Shown here: piece by piece, positions 22,926-31,833 of the stretch
Layout of the letters: the number at the start of each line of letters is the position of its first letter
Position numbering within the stretch: the stretch's first letter is position 1
Assembly: GCA_003133745.1 (NCBI GenBank)
Contig: PKZD01000027.1
Span: 8,188 to 53,297, forward strand
Reading direction: 5' to 3'
DNA length: 45,110 bases
Source: Candidatus Tyrphobacter aquilonaris
Lineage (GTDB): Bacteria; Vulcanimicrobiota; Vulcanimicrobiia; Vulcanimicrobiales; Vulcanimicrobiaceae
Program-made: the position numbers and the translations under genes
Notes under the pieces: generated by a model
Seen by the model: only the letters and a program-made list of their open reading frames with translations
Databases searched by the model: none
What the model was told of the DNA's origin: nothing

Positions 22926-25900
22926 AGCTCAAGAAGATCAAGGCGTTCGGCTTCAAGACCTTTGCAGAGCCCACGACGGTGGAGTTCGGCGGCGGCATTA
23001 CCGCGATCGTCGGACCCAACGGCTCCGGTAAATCGAATCTCGTCGATGCGATTCGCTGGGTCCTCGGCGAGACGTCGACGCGCTCGTTGCGCTCCGGCAA
23101 GCTCGAGGACGTCATCTTCGCCGGCAACGACAAGCGCAAGCCGCTCGGCCTCGCCGAGGTGTCGATCACCTTCGACAACAGCGACCACACGTTGCTCATC
23201 GAGTACGGCGAGGTCGAGATCACGCGTCGCGCCTATCGCGCGGGCGAGAGCGAGTACTTCATCAATCGGTCGCAGGTTCGGCTGCGCGACGTGCACGATC
23301 TCTTGATGGGAACGGGGCTCGGTCCGGGATCGTACGCAATCGTCTCGCAGGGGCAGATCGACGCGGTGCTGACGAGCAAGCCCGCTGAGCGGCGCGCGCT
23401 CTTCGAAGAGACCGCCGGCATCAGCAAGTTCATCGCGCGCAAGCACGAGTCGATGCGACGCCTCGAGCAGACCGAATCGAACGCGATTCGCATCAGCGAT
23501 TTGATCGCCGAAACGGAGCGGCGCATTCCGGAGTTGGACACGCAGGTGCGCCGAGCGAGGCGTTATCGTCGCGTCCAGACCCGGGTGCGCGATCTCGAAA
23601 TTCTCTCGTACCTTCGAGCGAGCGCCTCGCGACGGAACGAACGCGAAGAGCTGCGCGGATCGCTCAAGGGAAACGACGAGCGGCGTGCGGTTGCGGCCGC
23701 GCGCGTCGCGACGCTCGGTGCGAACCTGGCGGAGACGCGCACGCAGCTGTACCGCCAGGAGCTGCAACTCGAAGAACTTCGCACGCAAGCGCAGAACCGG
23801 CGCGCGGAACTCGCGCGCATGGAGGCGGAGTACGCGGCCACGCTCGCGCGCCGGGAAGCGCTGGAAGCGCAGTCGACGCAAACGTCGCACGATGTGGAGC
23901 GCGTCGTACAGGAGCGCACCTCGCTCGAGAACGCGATCGCTGCCCTCGATCGTCAACTCGAGCCGCTCGAGCGGCAGACGGCGAGCGCGCGCGAGCGCGA
24001 ACTGCAGGCGCAGGCGGCGCTTGCGCAGGCGCGCGGCCGGCTCGACGCGATCTTCACGCAACTGCGCGCCGTCGAATCGGATGCCGCGGAGCGGGCGGCT
24101 CGCCGCGCGGAGCGCCGCATGCAGGGCGAAAATCTTCGTGCCGAGGTGGAGCGCTTCGAGAGCGAGTTGCGGGCGTCGCGCGAGCACGTTGCCACGCTCG
24201 AACTGGCCGAGGGCACGGCGACGCAGCATTACGCGCAGGCGGAGCATCGGCTCGAAACGCTCGAAGCCCAAGCGGCGCAGGCGCGCCGCGAGGTCGAGGC
24301 TTCGGAGCGCGAATCCGTGCAGGCGCACGACGATCTCCTACGCGCGCAGAGCGTGCACCGCGAGCACACAGGCGAGGTGACGGCCGCGGAATCGCGTCTG
24401 CACACGATCGAAGAGTTGGAGAACGCACTCGAGGGACACGTGCCCGGAACGCGCGCGGTCGTCGAAGCGTGGCAGCGCGGCGAACTGAGCGGCATCGAAG
24501 GCGTCATCTCGAATCTCATCACGATCGACGAGCGGTATGCGCGCGCGATGGACACGGCGTTCGGCGTTCGCCTTTCCAACATCGTCACGCGCACCACGGC
24601 CGACGCCGAGCGCGCAATCGAGTACCTGAACCGCAGCGAGTCGGGACGCGCGACGCTCATGCCGCTCGACGCGCTGCCGAAGCGCGAGCGGCGCGCGCCG
24701 TCGGGCGACATGTCGGGCGATTCCGGCGTGCTCGGCTACGCGCCGGGCCTCATTCGCACGGCAGCCGAGTACGTGCCGGTCGTGGAATTCCTCGTCGGTG
24801 ACGTGCTCGTCGTCGACACGTTGCACACCGGGATGCGTCTCATCCGGGAGCGCGGGCTGCGCGAGACGATCGTGACGCTTGCGGGCGAGATGATCGCAGG
24901 CGGCGTCGCGATCACGGGCGGCCGCTTCAAACGCGAAAGTTCGATTCTCTCGCGCCGCGCGCAAGCCGCGCAACTCCGCGAGCAACTGACCCAGATGCAC
25001 GCGCGTCTTGCGAGCTTCGATGCACAGTTGCGGAGCGAACAGGTCCGTGCAGAGGCGGCGAACGCGAAGCGCGACGCGGTTCGCGATGCGCTCGGGAAGC
25101 ACGAGCTGCGGCTTGCCGAACTCCGCGCGGAGATGGCGGCGCGCGGCTCCGAGGTCGAGCGCATGCACGGCGAGGTCGAAACGGCGCGGCGCGCCGTCGA
25201 GGAACTCGTCGGCGGCGTGCGGCAATCGCGCGAGCGCGAACAGAGCTACGAGGCCGACGATCCTGGCGCGGAGCGTGCCGACCAGGAGCGGCGTCGGCTT
25301 GAAGCCGAGCTCGCGCGGGCGCGCGAAGAGATCACGCACGCCGAGGAGGCGCAGGCGCGGGAGAGTGCCGCCGCAAGCGGCGTCCGCGAGCAGGCCGCGT
25401 CGCTGAGCGCGCAACGCAACGCCGCGGCGGCGCGTTTGGCGATGCTCGATCAAGACGACGAGCGCGCGCGGCTTGCCCGCGAGCAGATGCTCGCGGAGAT
25501 TGCATCGTTGGCCGAACAGACGCGCGCGGCGCACGCGCACGTCGAGGGCTTGCGGCGCGGCGTGACCGAGACCGACGCGCAACTCGATCGCGCGCGGCGC
25601 GAGCGCGAAGGGCTCGCCGACCGCCAGACGTCGCTCGAGTCGGAGTTGCGGACCGCGGAACTCGAAGAGCGCGAGGTTGGCGCGGAGGGAGAGAGCCGCC
25701 ACACGCGGCTGACGCAGATCGAAGCCGAACTCGGGATGATCGTTTCGCAGTTCGCGCAAAACCCCGCGACCGAAGACGAATGCCGCGACGTCGAGCAGCG
25801 CTACGCGGAGGAACCCGACGCCGTCGTCGACGAGCTGCCGCGTCTTCGTGACGAGCTGGCGCGCCTCTCCGCGAACGTGAACCTCAACGCCGAAGCGGAG

Positions 25901-26488
25901 CGCGAGGAGACGGCCGAGCGCGAACGCTTCCTGCGCACGCAGCTCGACGATCTCGCGCGGGCGCGCGAGACGCTGCTCCAATCGATCAAGGAGATCGAAC
26001 TGCAGACGCAGGCGCAGTTCAACGAAATATTCGATCGCGTTGCGCGAGAGTTTTCTGCCGTCTACTCGCGCCTCTTCGAAGGCGGCACCGCGCGCATCTG
26101 GCAGACGAATCCGGAGAACCTCTCCGAGACGGGAATCGAGATCGCGGTGCAACCGCCTGGAAAGAAGCAGATGCCGTTGCCCGCGCTTTCCGGCGGCGAA
26201 CAGGCGATGACGGCGGCGGCGCTCATCTTCGCGCTGATCAAGGTCAGTCCGTCGCCGTTCTACCTGCTCGACGAGGTCGACGCGGCGTTGGACGACGCGA
26301 ACGTCGAGCGGTTTTCGGCGATGGTCCGTGAGCTCGCCAGCGATTCGGAGATGATCCTCGTCACGCACAACAAGAAGACGATGGAGCTCGCGAATCGCAT
26401 GTACGGCGTCACGATGACCGAATCGGGCATCAGCTCGATCATCTCCGCGGAGCTGACGGCGCGGAGGCCCGAGCCCGCACTTGCCTGA
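22922..26488 (+). CDS. smc: Chromosome segregation/condensin ATPase SMC
   Basis: An 1188-residue SMC from GTG 22922 in overlap with rnc. The N-terminal head has Walker A GPNGSGKSN (about residues 32-40) and the Q-loop SQGQID. Two long coiled coils rich in Arg/Glu/Ala flank the hinge (about 505-650, with GIEGVISNLI and ESGRATLMPLD). The C-terminal head has the signature LPALSGGEQAM (about 1088) and Walker B FYLLDEVDAALDDANV. It compacts and aligns chromosome arms, loaded by ParB, also encoded in this window. ScpA/ScpB are not here. The gene after it is purH rather than the ftsY often seen. Confidence 0.97.
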   Translation: MKLKKIKAFGFKTFAEPTTVEFGGGITAIVGPNGSGKSNLVDAIRWVLGETSTRSLRSGKLEDVIFAGNDKRKPLGLAEVSITFDNSDHTLLIEYGEVEITRRAYRAGESEYFINRSQVRLRDVHDLLMGTGLGPGSYAIVSQGQIDAVLTSKPAERRALFEETAGISKFIARKHESMRRLEQTESNAIRISDLIAETERRIPELDTQVRRARRYRRVQTRVRDLEILSYLRASASRRNEREELRGSLKGNDERRAVAAARVATLGANLAETRTQLYRQELQLEELRTQAQNRRAELARMEAEYAATLARREALEAQSTQTSHDVERVVQERTSLENAIAALDRQLEPLERQTASARERELQAQAALAQARGRLDAIFTQLRAVESDAAERAARRAERRMQGENLRAEVERFESELRASREHVATLELAEGTATQHYAQAEHRLETLEAQAAQARREVEASERESVQAHDDLLRAQSVHREHTGEVTAAESRLHTIEELENALEGHVPGTRAVVEAWQRGELSGIEGVISNLITIDERYARAMDTAFGVRLSNIVTRTTADAERAIEYLNRSESGRATLMPLDALPKRERRAPSGDMSGDSGVLGYAPGLIRTAAEYVPVVEFLVGDVLVVDTLHTGMRLIRERGLRETIVTLAGEMIAGGVAITGGRFKRESSILSRRAQAAQLREQLTQMHARLASFDAQLRSEQVRAEAANAKRDAVRDALGKHELRLAELRAEMAARGSEVERMHGEVETARRAVEELVGGVRQSREREQSYEADDPGAERADQERRRLEAELARAREEITHAEEAQARESAAASGVREQAASLSAQRNAAAARLAMLDQDDERARLAREQMLAEIASLAEQTRAAHAHVEGLRRGVTETDAQLDRARREREGLADRQTSLESELRTAELEEREVGAEGESRHTRLTQIEAELGMIVSQFAQNPATEDECRDVEQRYAEEPDAVVDELPRLRDELARLSANVNLNAEAEREETAERERFLRTQLDDLARARETLLQSIKEIELQTQAQFNEIFDRVAREFSAVYSRLFEGGTARIWQTNPENLSETGIEIAVQPPGKKQMPLPALSGGEQAMTAAALIFALIKVSPSPFYLLDEVDAALDDANVERFSAMVRELASDSEMILVTHNKKTMELANRMYGVTMTESGISSIISAELTARRPEPALA

Positions 26489-27974
26489 TCCCGCGCGTGC
26501 GGCGATCCTCTCGCTCTCCGATACGACCGGCGCCGCCGAGTTGGCGCATGCCTTGCAGCGTGGAGGCGTCGCGATCTACGCAACCGGCGGCACGCAAGCG
26601 TTCCTCACGCGCAGCGGCATCGCGGCGCGCGCCGTCGAGGAGTTGACCGGCTATGCGGAGCTCTTCGGCGGGTTGGTGAAGACGCTGCATCCGAAGATAT
26701 TCGGAGGAATACTCTACGATCGCGATGCGAGCGCGCACCGCGACGAAGCGGCACGACGGGGCATCGAGCCGGTTGACGTCGTCGCGGTCACGCTCTACCC
26801 GCCGCCGGAGATCGATATCGGCGGCGTCGCACTCCTGCGAGCGGCGGCCAAGAATTATGCGCATGTCGCGGTCCTGTGCGATCCCTCGCAATACGGCGAG
26901 TACATCGAGGCCTTCGAGGGCGGCGGCCCGTCGCTCGCGCATCGCAAACGTCTCGCGGCCGCGGCGTTCGCGCGGACGGCTGCATACGACGCGGGCAATG
27001 CGCGCAGCCTTTCCCATCCCGAGGACGGACTCGCTCTCTACCTGCCGCTGCGCGCCGCATTGCGCTACGGGGAAAATCCCCAGGAGCGCGCGGCGTTCTA
27101 CAGCGATGAGCGCGCGCCGTTTCCCGAGCAGCTCCACGGAAAGGCGCTCTCCTATAATAATCTGCTCGATCTCGACGCGACGTTACGGATGCTCTCACGT
27201 TCGCCGCTCGCGCCACGCGGTGGCGACGACGCGGTGCGCGCCGCGGTCGTGAAGCACACCGTGCCGTGCGGCGTCGCGCAGCGCGCTCGCGTGGGCGATG
27301 CGGTGCGCGAAGCGCTCGAGGCGGACCGGCTCTCCGCGTACGGCGGCATCGTCGCGGTGGACGCTCGAATCGATCGTGAGGCTGCAGAGGCGTTGGCGAG
27401 CGTCTTTCTCGAGCTCGTCGCGGCGCCGGAGTTCGACGAGGACGCGCTCGTCGTGCTGCGGCGCAAGCGAAACCTGCGCGTCATGCGTTTTGCACGCACG
27501 CTTCCGGATGCGCTCGCTTCGGGGCGAAGCCTGCGAAGCGCGCTCGGCGGCGTCCTACTCGAAGAGCCGGACCCGAAGGCGGATCCGGAGCGGTTGCGCA
27601 CGGTCTCGCGCCGCGAGGCCACGGAGGCGGAGCGCCGCGATCTCATCTTCGCCTGGGACCTCGTGCGTCACGTGAAATCGAACGGCATCGTGATTGCCCG
27701 TGACAACGTCACCCGCGGCATCTGCGCGGGTCAGACGAATCGCGTGAGCGCCGTCGAGATCGCCGCGTCCCGCGCGGGCGAGAACGCGCGCGAGTCCGCG
27801 TGCGCGAGCGACGGCTTCTTTCCGTTCGCCGACGGGCTCGAAGCCGCGATCGCCGCCGGCTGCACCGCGGTCGTGGCCCCCGGCGGTTCCATCCGCGACG
27901 AGGAGGTCATCGCTGCCGCGGACCGCGCCGGCGTCGCACTCCTCTTCTCATCGCATCGCCACTTTCTCCATTAG
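26481..27974 (+). CDS. purH: Bifunctional AICAR transformylase / IMP cyclohydrolase
   Basis: A 497-residue PurH. TTG 26481, overlapping the smc end by eight bases, is the only early start in frame. The IMP cyclohydrolase domain shows ILSLSDTTGAAELA, YATGGTQAFL and GGLVKTLHPKIFGGIL. The transformylase domain shows YGENPQE, the active-site KHTVPCG (usual form KHxNPCG), SNGIVIARDNVTRGICAGQTNRV, SDGFFPFADG and APGGSIRDEEVI. It carries out the last two steps of IMP synthesis. Length is a little under the usual 510-530. Replacement of Asn by Val in KHTVPCG is unusual but within the known variable position. Confidence 0.94.
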   Translation: MPDPARAAILSLSDTTGAAELAHALQRGGVAIYATGGTQAFLTRSGIAARAVEELTGYAELFGGLVKTLHPKIFGGILYDRDASAHRDEAARRGIEPVDVVAVTLYPPPEIDIGGVALLRAAAKNYAHVAVLCDPSQYGEYIEAFEGGGPSLAHRKRLAAAAFARTAAYDAGNARSLSHPEDGLALYLPLRAALRYGENPQERAAFYSDERAPFPEQLHGKALSYNNLLDLDATLRMLSRSPLAPRGGDDAVRAAVVKHTVPCGVAQRARVGDAVREALEADRLSAYGGIVAVDARIDREAAEALASVFLELVAAPEFDEDALVVLRRKRNLRVMRFARTLPDALASGRSLRSALGGVLLEEPDPKADPERLRTVSRREATEAERRDLIFAWDLVRHVKSNGIVIARDNVTRGICAGQTNRVSAVEIAASRAGENARESACASDGFFPFADGLEAAIAAGCTAVVAPGGSIRDEEVIAAADRAGVALLFSSHRHFLH

Positions 27975-27977
27975 GGG

Positions 27978-27983
27978 TATAAG
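27978..27983 (+). promoter_or_regulatory. Possible -10 element of a leaderless gloA-like transcript
   Basis: TATAAG ends five bases before ATG 27989, the spacing that would start RNA at the start codon itself. No -35 match is seen. The adjacent AGGGG (27973-27977) could instead be a Shine-Dalgarno with long spacing, so this is tentative. Confidence 0.35.
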
Positions 27984-27988
27984 AAATC

Positions 27989-28387
27989 ATGCCGCGATTC
28001 TTGCATACGTCGATCTTCGTCAACGACATGAACGAGTCGATTGCGTTCTACCGAGACAAGCTCGGGCTTCGGCTGCTCGACGGGCCGTTCCACTATCCGG
28101 GAAATGCCGACATGGCGTTCGTCGGCAATGATTGGAATGCGTACGTCGAGTTGGTTTACGATCTCGACGAACACCCGCCGTACGAGATCGGCAACCGGTA
28201 CGAGCATCTCGCGATCGAGGCCGACGGCGATCTCCGTGCCTACGTCGACGGGCTGAAGGCGAAGGGCGTGAAGATTCTCAAGGACGTCTACAAGTCGCCG
28301 GGCGGCACACGCGCAATTGCCTTCGTCGAAGATCCGAACGGGATCCCCGTCGAGCTCCTGGAGCCGCGCAAAGAGAAGACGTCCTAA
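27989..28387 (+). CDS. gloA: Glyoxalase I-like (VOC fold) protein
   Basis: A 132-residue vicinal-oxygen-chelate protein. HTSIFVNDMNESIAFYRDKLGLRLL is the first beta-alpha-beta unit, with a metal-ligand His at the start. AYVELVYD supplies the second ligand (Glu), YEHLAIEADG the third (His) and AFVEDPNGIPVELLEP the fourth (Glu). All four ligands of glyoxalase I are thus present, supporting lactoylglutathione lyase-type chemistry on a methylglyoxal adduct; the thiol partner is unknown. The stop abuts the stop of the convergent membrane-protein gene with no gap. Confidence 0.85.
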   Translation: MPRFLHTSIFVNDMNESIAFYRDKLGLRLLDGPFHYPGNADMAFVGNDWNAYVELVYDLDEHPPYEIGNRYEHLAIEADGDLRAYVDGLKAKGVKILKDVYKSPGGTRAIAFVEDPNGIPVELLEPRKEKTS

Positions 28388-29536
28388 TCACCGGTAGATG
28401 AAGGGATCGCCGGGTGCTGCGATCGCTTCGATCCTCTGCGGTGAGAGGCGGAGTTCGTCGCCGTTGCGCACGATGGCGCCGTCGGCGCGCAGCCACGTTC
28501 CGGCGCGCAACGTCAACGTGCGCGTGAGGCGCACGACAACCGGAGCGGCGTCCGCGCGGCAGCACGTGATCGCGAAGCGCACGAGCGCATCCGCTCCTCT
28601 CCCGTGCACGAGCGTTCCGGTAAACGTCAGGTGTTCGCCGGGGAAGATATCCGCCATCGTCGTTTCGGTTGCGTCGTAGCTCGGCACCGGCGCGCCGAGC
28701 AACGCACCTGCGAGCATGAGCGCGGGAGCGATGCGCGTTCTCGCGCACTGTGCGCGGCGGTGGAGGACGGCGAGAACCGCGCAGGCGGCGGCGCTGCATC
28801 CGAGCGGTATGGCGAAACGCGGATGCACGAGCGCATCGCCGCCGCGCACGGCAACGACAAACGACGCGCTCGCCGCAATTGCGTAGGCGAGCGCATCGTG
28901 GCCGGCGTGCGTGCTCCGTGCGCGCACCAGCGCGCGCAGATCAGCAATGCCGCAGATGCAGAGCATGCCGATTGCCGCACATGCAGAGCGCGCGTGCAGC
29001 GCCGCAGCAAGCGGGACCGCCCCAAGCGCGCACGGAGCCGCGACGAAGCCGAAAGCCATTCCGGCCGCGAACTGCAACGGCACCGCAACGCGCGCGAGGT
29101 CGACGCTGCCGAAGAGGTGGAGCACGATGCCCGCCAGGATTCCGGCGGGAAGCAGCGCGGCGAGCTGCGCCGGGAGCGACGCTCGATGATCGCACGACCG
29201 GGAACGCATCAGGCGCGCGGCAATGAAGGCGCCGAAGAAGCGGAACAGCGCCGGAATCGGTCCGAAGGCCAAGGCCGTGGCGATCGCCGCGGGGAGCGAT
29301 CGGGCCGAGGGACCGCCCTCGCAGCCGCATCCGAGCAGGGGCACGAGCCAAGAGCATCTGCGCGCGGAGCCGCTCGAAATCCAAGAGAGCGCCGCCTGGA
29401 GCAGCATCCCGGCAAGAATAAACGGCGTCCCTTCGAACAGGGAGGCCGCGGCGGTTGCGAGCACGCCGCGCACGGCCTGCGCCGGCAGCATCGCCAGCGC
29501 GGCGAGCACGCAACACGTCACCACCACGGAGTTCAT
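28388..29536 (-). CDS. Fusion of a YcgR/DUF318-type permease with a YcgQ-type (DUF1980) C-terminal domain
   Basis: A 382-residue protein from ATG 29536. The first 290 residues hold about eight hydrophobic segments, with FEGTPFILAGMLLQAAL matching the conserved start of DUF318/ArsP-like permeases and LGCGCEGGPSARSLPAA in the place of their CECG..P motif. The last 95 residues are soluble: FPGEHLTFTGTLVHGRG, VRFAITCCRADAAPVVV, LRADGAIVRNGDEL, APGDPFIYR. The CCxADAxP and PFIY elements are the signature of the YcgQ/TIGR03943 family. These are normally two adjacent genes (ycgR, ycgQ). Substrate unknown; metal or metalloid handling is a family-level guess. Its start codon overlaps that of hisS. Confidence 0.75.
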   Translation of the reverse strand: MNSVVVTCCVLAALAMLPAQAVRGVLATAAASLFEGTPFILAGMLLQAALSWISSGSARRCSWLVPLLGCGCEGGPSARSLPAAIATALAFGPIPALFRFFGAFIAARLMRSRSCDHRASLPAQLAALLPAGILAGIVLHLFGSVDLARVAVPLQFAAGMAFGFVAAPCALGAVPLAAALHARSACAAIGMLCICGIADLRALVRARSTHAGHDALAYAIAASASFVVAVRGGDALVHPRFAIPLGCSAAACAVLAVLHRRAQCARTRIAPALMLAGALLGAPVPSYDATETTMADIFPGEHLTFTGTLVHGRGADALVRFAITCCRADAAPVVVRLTRTLTLRAGTWLRADGAIVRNGDELRLSPQRIEAIAAPGDPFIYR

Positions 29537-30809
29537 GTCTTCGAAGATCACCGCGCCGCGCGGTACCCAGGACCTCATTCCCCCGCACTCCGCGCAATGG
29601 CAAGCCCTGGAGCAGAGAATTCACGCGCTCGCGCGCCGCTTCGGCTACGGTGAGGTTCGCACGCCGCTCTTCGAAGCGACCGAGCTTTTCGTTCGCGGCG
29701 TCGGCGAGACGACGGATATCGTCGAGAAAGAGATGTACACGTTTCGCGACAAGGGCGACCGCAGCATGACCCTGCGACCGGAATGGACCGCGCCCGTCGT
29801 GCGCGCGCTGCTCGAGCACCAGTTGCTCGCGCAGGGGCCGCAGCGCCTCTACTATATCGGCCCGATCTTTCGCTACGAACGCCCGCAGAAGGGGCGCTAC
29901 CGCCAGTCGCATCAGTTCGGCGTCGAATGCACGGGGTATCGCGAACCGGAAGCCGACGTCGAGGTGATTTCGCTCGCGTGGGAACTCGTTCGCTCGTACG
30001 GCATCTCGGATGCGGCGTTGAAGATCAACTCGATCGGCGACGCGCAGTGCCGCCCACGCTATCGCGAAGCGCTGCTCGAACACTTTCGCCCGAACGTCTC
30101 GCAGCTTTCTCCCGAGGCGCAGCAGCGCGTCGAGCGCAATCCGCTGCGCTTGCTCGATAGTAAGGAGGAACGCGACGCGCCGTTCGTTGCGAGCGCGCCG
30201 CGCTTTGAAGAGTTCCTTTGCGAGCCGTGCCGCGAGCATTTCACCGCGCTCAAAGCCGATCTCGATATGCTCGAGATCCCGTACGCCGTCGATCCCCGCA
30301 TCGTGCGCGGCCTCGACTACTACACGCGTACGGTTTTCGAGATTACGTCGAACGCCCTCGGCGCGCAGAGCGCGGTCTGCGGCGGCGGCCGCTACGACGA
30401 CCTCATCGCCTCCCTCGGCGGCCCCGACGTTCCGGCGGTCGGCTTTGCCCTCGGAATGGAGCGGTTCTTGATGATCGTTGAGGCGGCGGGGAGCGAGAAA
30501 CCATCGGCGCGCAGCGGCGTGCAAGCGATCGCGCTTGGCGCGCAGGCACGCGCGACGTTGCTGCCGATCGTCGCCGAGTTGCGGCGTCTCGCGGAGGTGC
30601 CGGCCTTCATGGATTACGAGGAACGCAAGCTGCTCGCGCATCTGAAGATCGCCGACCGCAACGGCGCGCGCTTCGCGCTGATCGTCGGGGAGCAGGAGCT
30701 CGCGGCCGGGGAGGCCGTCCTGCGCGACCTCGAGAGCCGCACGGACCGGCACGTGCCGCTCGGGAGCCCGAGAGTCGTTGCGGCAGCGCTTGTAGAAACG
30801 GGCCTTTAG
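29535..30809 (+). CDS. hisS: Histidyl-tRNA synthetase
   Basis: A 424-residue class II synthetase from ATG 29535 (SSKITAPRGTQDLIPP), with GGAG eight bases upstream; the ORF track start at 29223 is spurious. Motif 2 region is MTLRPEWTAPVVRA, followed by FRYERPQKGRYRQSHQFGVE. The histidine-specific loop is IVRGLDYYTRTVFEI, and motif 3 is VGFALGMERFLM. A C-terminal anticodon-binding domain follows (ALGAQARATLLPIVAELR onward). It charges tRNA-His. The first gene of a long plus-strand operon; accB begins immediately after its stop. Confidence 0.95.
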   Translation: MSSKITAPRGTQDLIPPHSAQWQALEQRIHALARRFGYGEVRTPLFEATELFVRGVGETTDIVEKEMYTFRDKGDRSMTLRPEWTAPVVRALLEHQLLAQGPQRLYYIGPIFRYERPQKGRYRQSHQFGVECTGYREPEADVEVISLAWELVRSYGISDAALKINSIGDAQCRPRYREALLEHFRPNVSQLSPEAQQRVERNPLRLLDSKEERDAPFVASAPRFEEFLCEPCREHFTALKADLDMLEIPYAVDPRIVRGLDYYTRTVFEITSNALGAQSAVCGGGRYDDLIASLGGPDVPAVGFALGMERFLMIVEAAGSEKPSARSGVQAIALGAQARATLLPIVAELRRLAEVPAFMDYEERKLLAHLKIADRNGARFALIVGEQELAAGEAVLRDLESRTDRHVPLGSPRVVAAALVETGL

Positions 30810-31247
30810 ATGGATGAAGAGCGCCGGACGCTCGAGGAACTGCTCGGCATCATGCGCGAGCACGACCTCGACCGCATCAAGGTGAAGGTCGGCGACGCGA
30901 CCTACGAGATGGTGCGGCGTCAGACCGCGCCCGCGGCCGCATTGAATGGCGCCGCCTATGCCGCGCCGCAAAACGCCGATGCGGCCGCGGGCGCCGCGGT
31001 GCCGGCGAACGTCAAGCGCGTCCTCGCGCCGCTGACGGGCGTCTTCTATCGTCAGGCGTCGCCGGATGCCGAACCGTTCGTGCGTGAGGGCGATCGCGTT
31101 GAAGTCGGTCAAGTGCTCTGCGTTCTCGAAGCGATGAAACTCTTCAATGAGATCCAAGGCGATTACGCCGGAACCGTCGTGCGCGTGCTCCCCGGAAACG
31201 GCGAGCTGGTCTCGCAAGGCGAGGAGTTGTTTTGGATTCAGCCGTGA
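30810..31247 (+). CDS. accB: Biotin carboxyl carrier protein of acetyl-CoA carboxylase
   Basis: A 145-residue AccB. The N-terminal helix region (LEELLGIMREHDLDRIKVK) and the Ala/Pro-rich flexible linker precede the biotinyl domain, which has VLAPLTGVFYRQASPDAEPFV and the biotinylated lysine in VLEAMKLFNEI, about residue 110. The insert (FYRQASPDAEPFV) is the thumb typical of AccB. It carries CO2 on biotin for malonyl-CoA synthesis. ATG directly follows the hisS TAG. accC, the usual next gene, is missing; gmhA follows in a GTGA overlap. Confidence 0.93.
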   Translation: MDEERRTLEELLGIMREHDLDRIKVKVGDATYEMVRRQTAPAAALNGAAYAAPQNADAAAGAAVPANVKRVLAPLTGVFYRQASPDAEPFVREGDRVEVGQVLCVLEAMKLFNEIQGDYAGTVVRVLPGNGELVSQGEELFWIQP

Positions 31248-31831
31248 CCAAAGACGTGCGAGGGCGGCGAAGCTTTGACGAGTTGATCGCCGATCGCCGT
31301 GGAATCTTCGACGCGCAACACTATCGCGGGCAGATCGAGGCGATCGCGGAGGCGTGCGTTCGCGCGCTGCGCTCGGGCAACAAGGTGCTGTGGTGCGGGA
31401 ACGGCGGTAGCGCCGCGGAGGCACAGCACATGGCCGCGGAGTTGTCGGGTCGCTTTCTGCGCGAGCGTCCGGGCTTGGCGAGCGAGGCGCTCTCGGTCAA
31501 CACCTCGACGCTTACCGCGGTGGCGAATGATTTCGGTTACGATGCGATCTTTGCGCGGCAGATCGAGGCATTCGCGAAACCCGGCGACGTCGTCATCGCG
31601 CTCACGACGAGCGGCAACTCACGCAACGTCGTGCTCGCTCTGGAAGCGGCAAGACGCAAAGGCGCGGTCGCCGTCGCCTTTACCGGAAATGGCGGCGGAA
31701 AGATCGCCGCGGCGGCCGACCTCGTGCTGCTCGGACCCGACGGCTACTCCGCGATCGTCCAAGAGGTGCATCAGGTGATGGCGCACATTCTCTGCGATCT
31801 TATCGAACAGCGCATCATATTCGGAGACTAG
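31244..31831 (+). CDS. gmhA: Sedoheptulose-7-phosphate isomerase
   Basis: A 195-residue SIS-domain protein. GTG 31244 in the accB stop is preferred over TTG 31232. GNGGSAAEAQHMAAEL holds the conserved Glu of the active site, SGRFLRERPGL the sugar-binding segment, TSGNSRNV the phosphate loop and QEVHQVMAHILCDLIE the catalytic His. It turns sedoheptulose 7-P into D-glycero-D-manno-heptose 7-P, the first step to ADP-heptose for LPS core. DnaA-binding DiaA is a paralogue, but the rfaE1/rfaE2 neighbours make GmhA the better call. Confidence 0.93.
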   Translation: MTKDVRGRRSFDELIADRRGIFDAQHYRGQIEAIAEACVRALRSGNKVLWCGNGGSAAEAQHMAAELSGRFLRERPGLASEALSVNTSTLTAVANDFGYDAIFARQIEAFAKPGDVVIALTTSGNSRNVVLALEAARRKGAVAVAFTGNGGGKIAAAADLVLLGPDGYSAIVQEVHQVMAHILCDLIEQRIIFGD

Positions 31832-31833
31832 AA

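Noticed and set aside
24338-26368. 676-residue minus-strand ORF inside smc
   Set aside because: Antisense shadow of the smc coiled coil and head, with biased composition and no family motif.
27664-27679. parS-like 16-mer with CACGTG core inside purH, 12 of 16 matches to the common parS consensus
   Set aside because: Outer positions mismatch on both arms, it is fully explained by coding sequence (RHVKS), and a CACGTG core is expected by chance in GC-rich DNA.
28941-31424. 827-residue minus-strand ORF opposite hisS and accB
   Set aside because: Arg/Asp/His-rich shadow translation of real plus-strand genes with strong domain motifs; no recognisable domains of its own.
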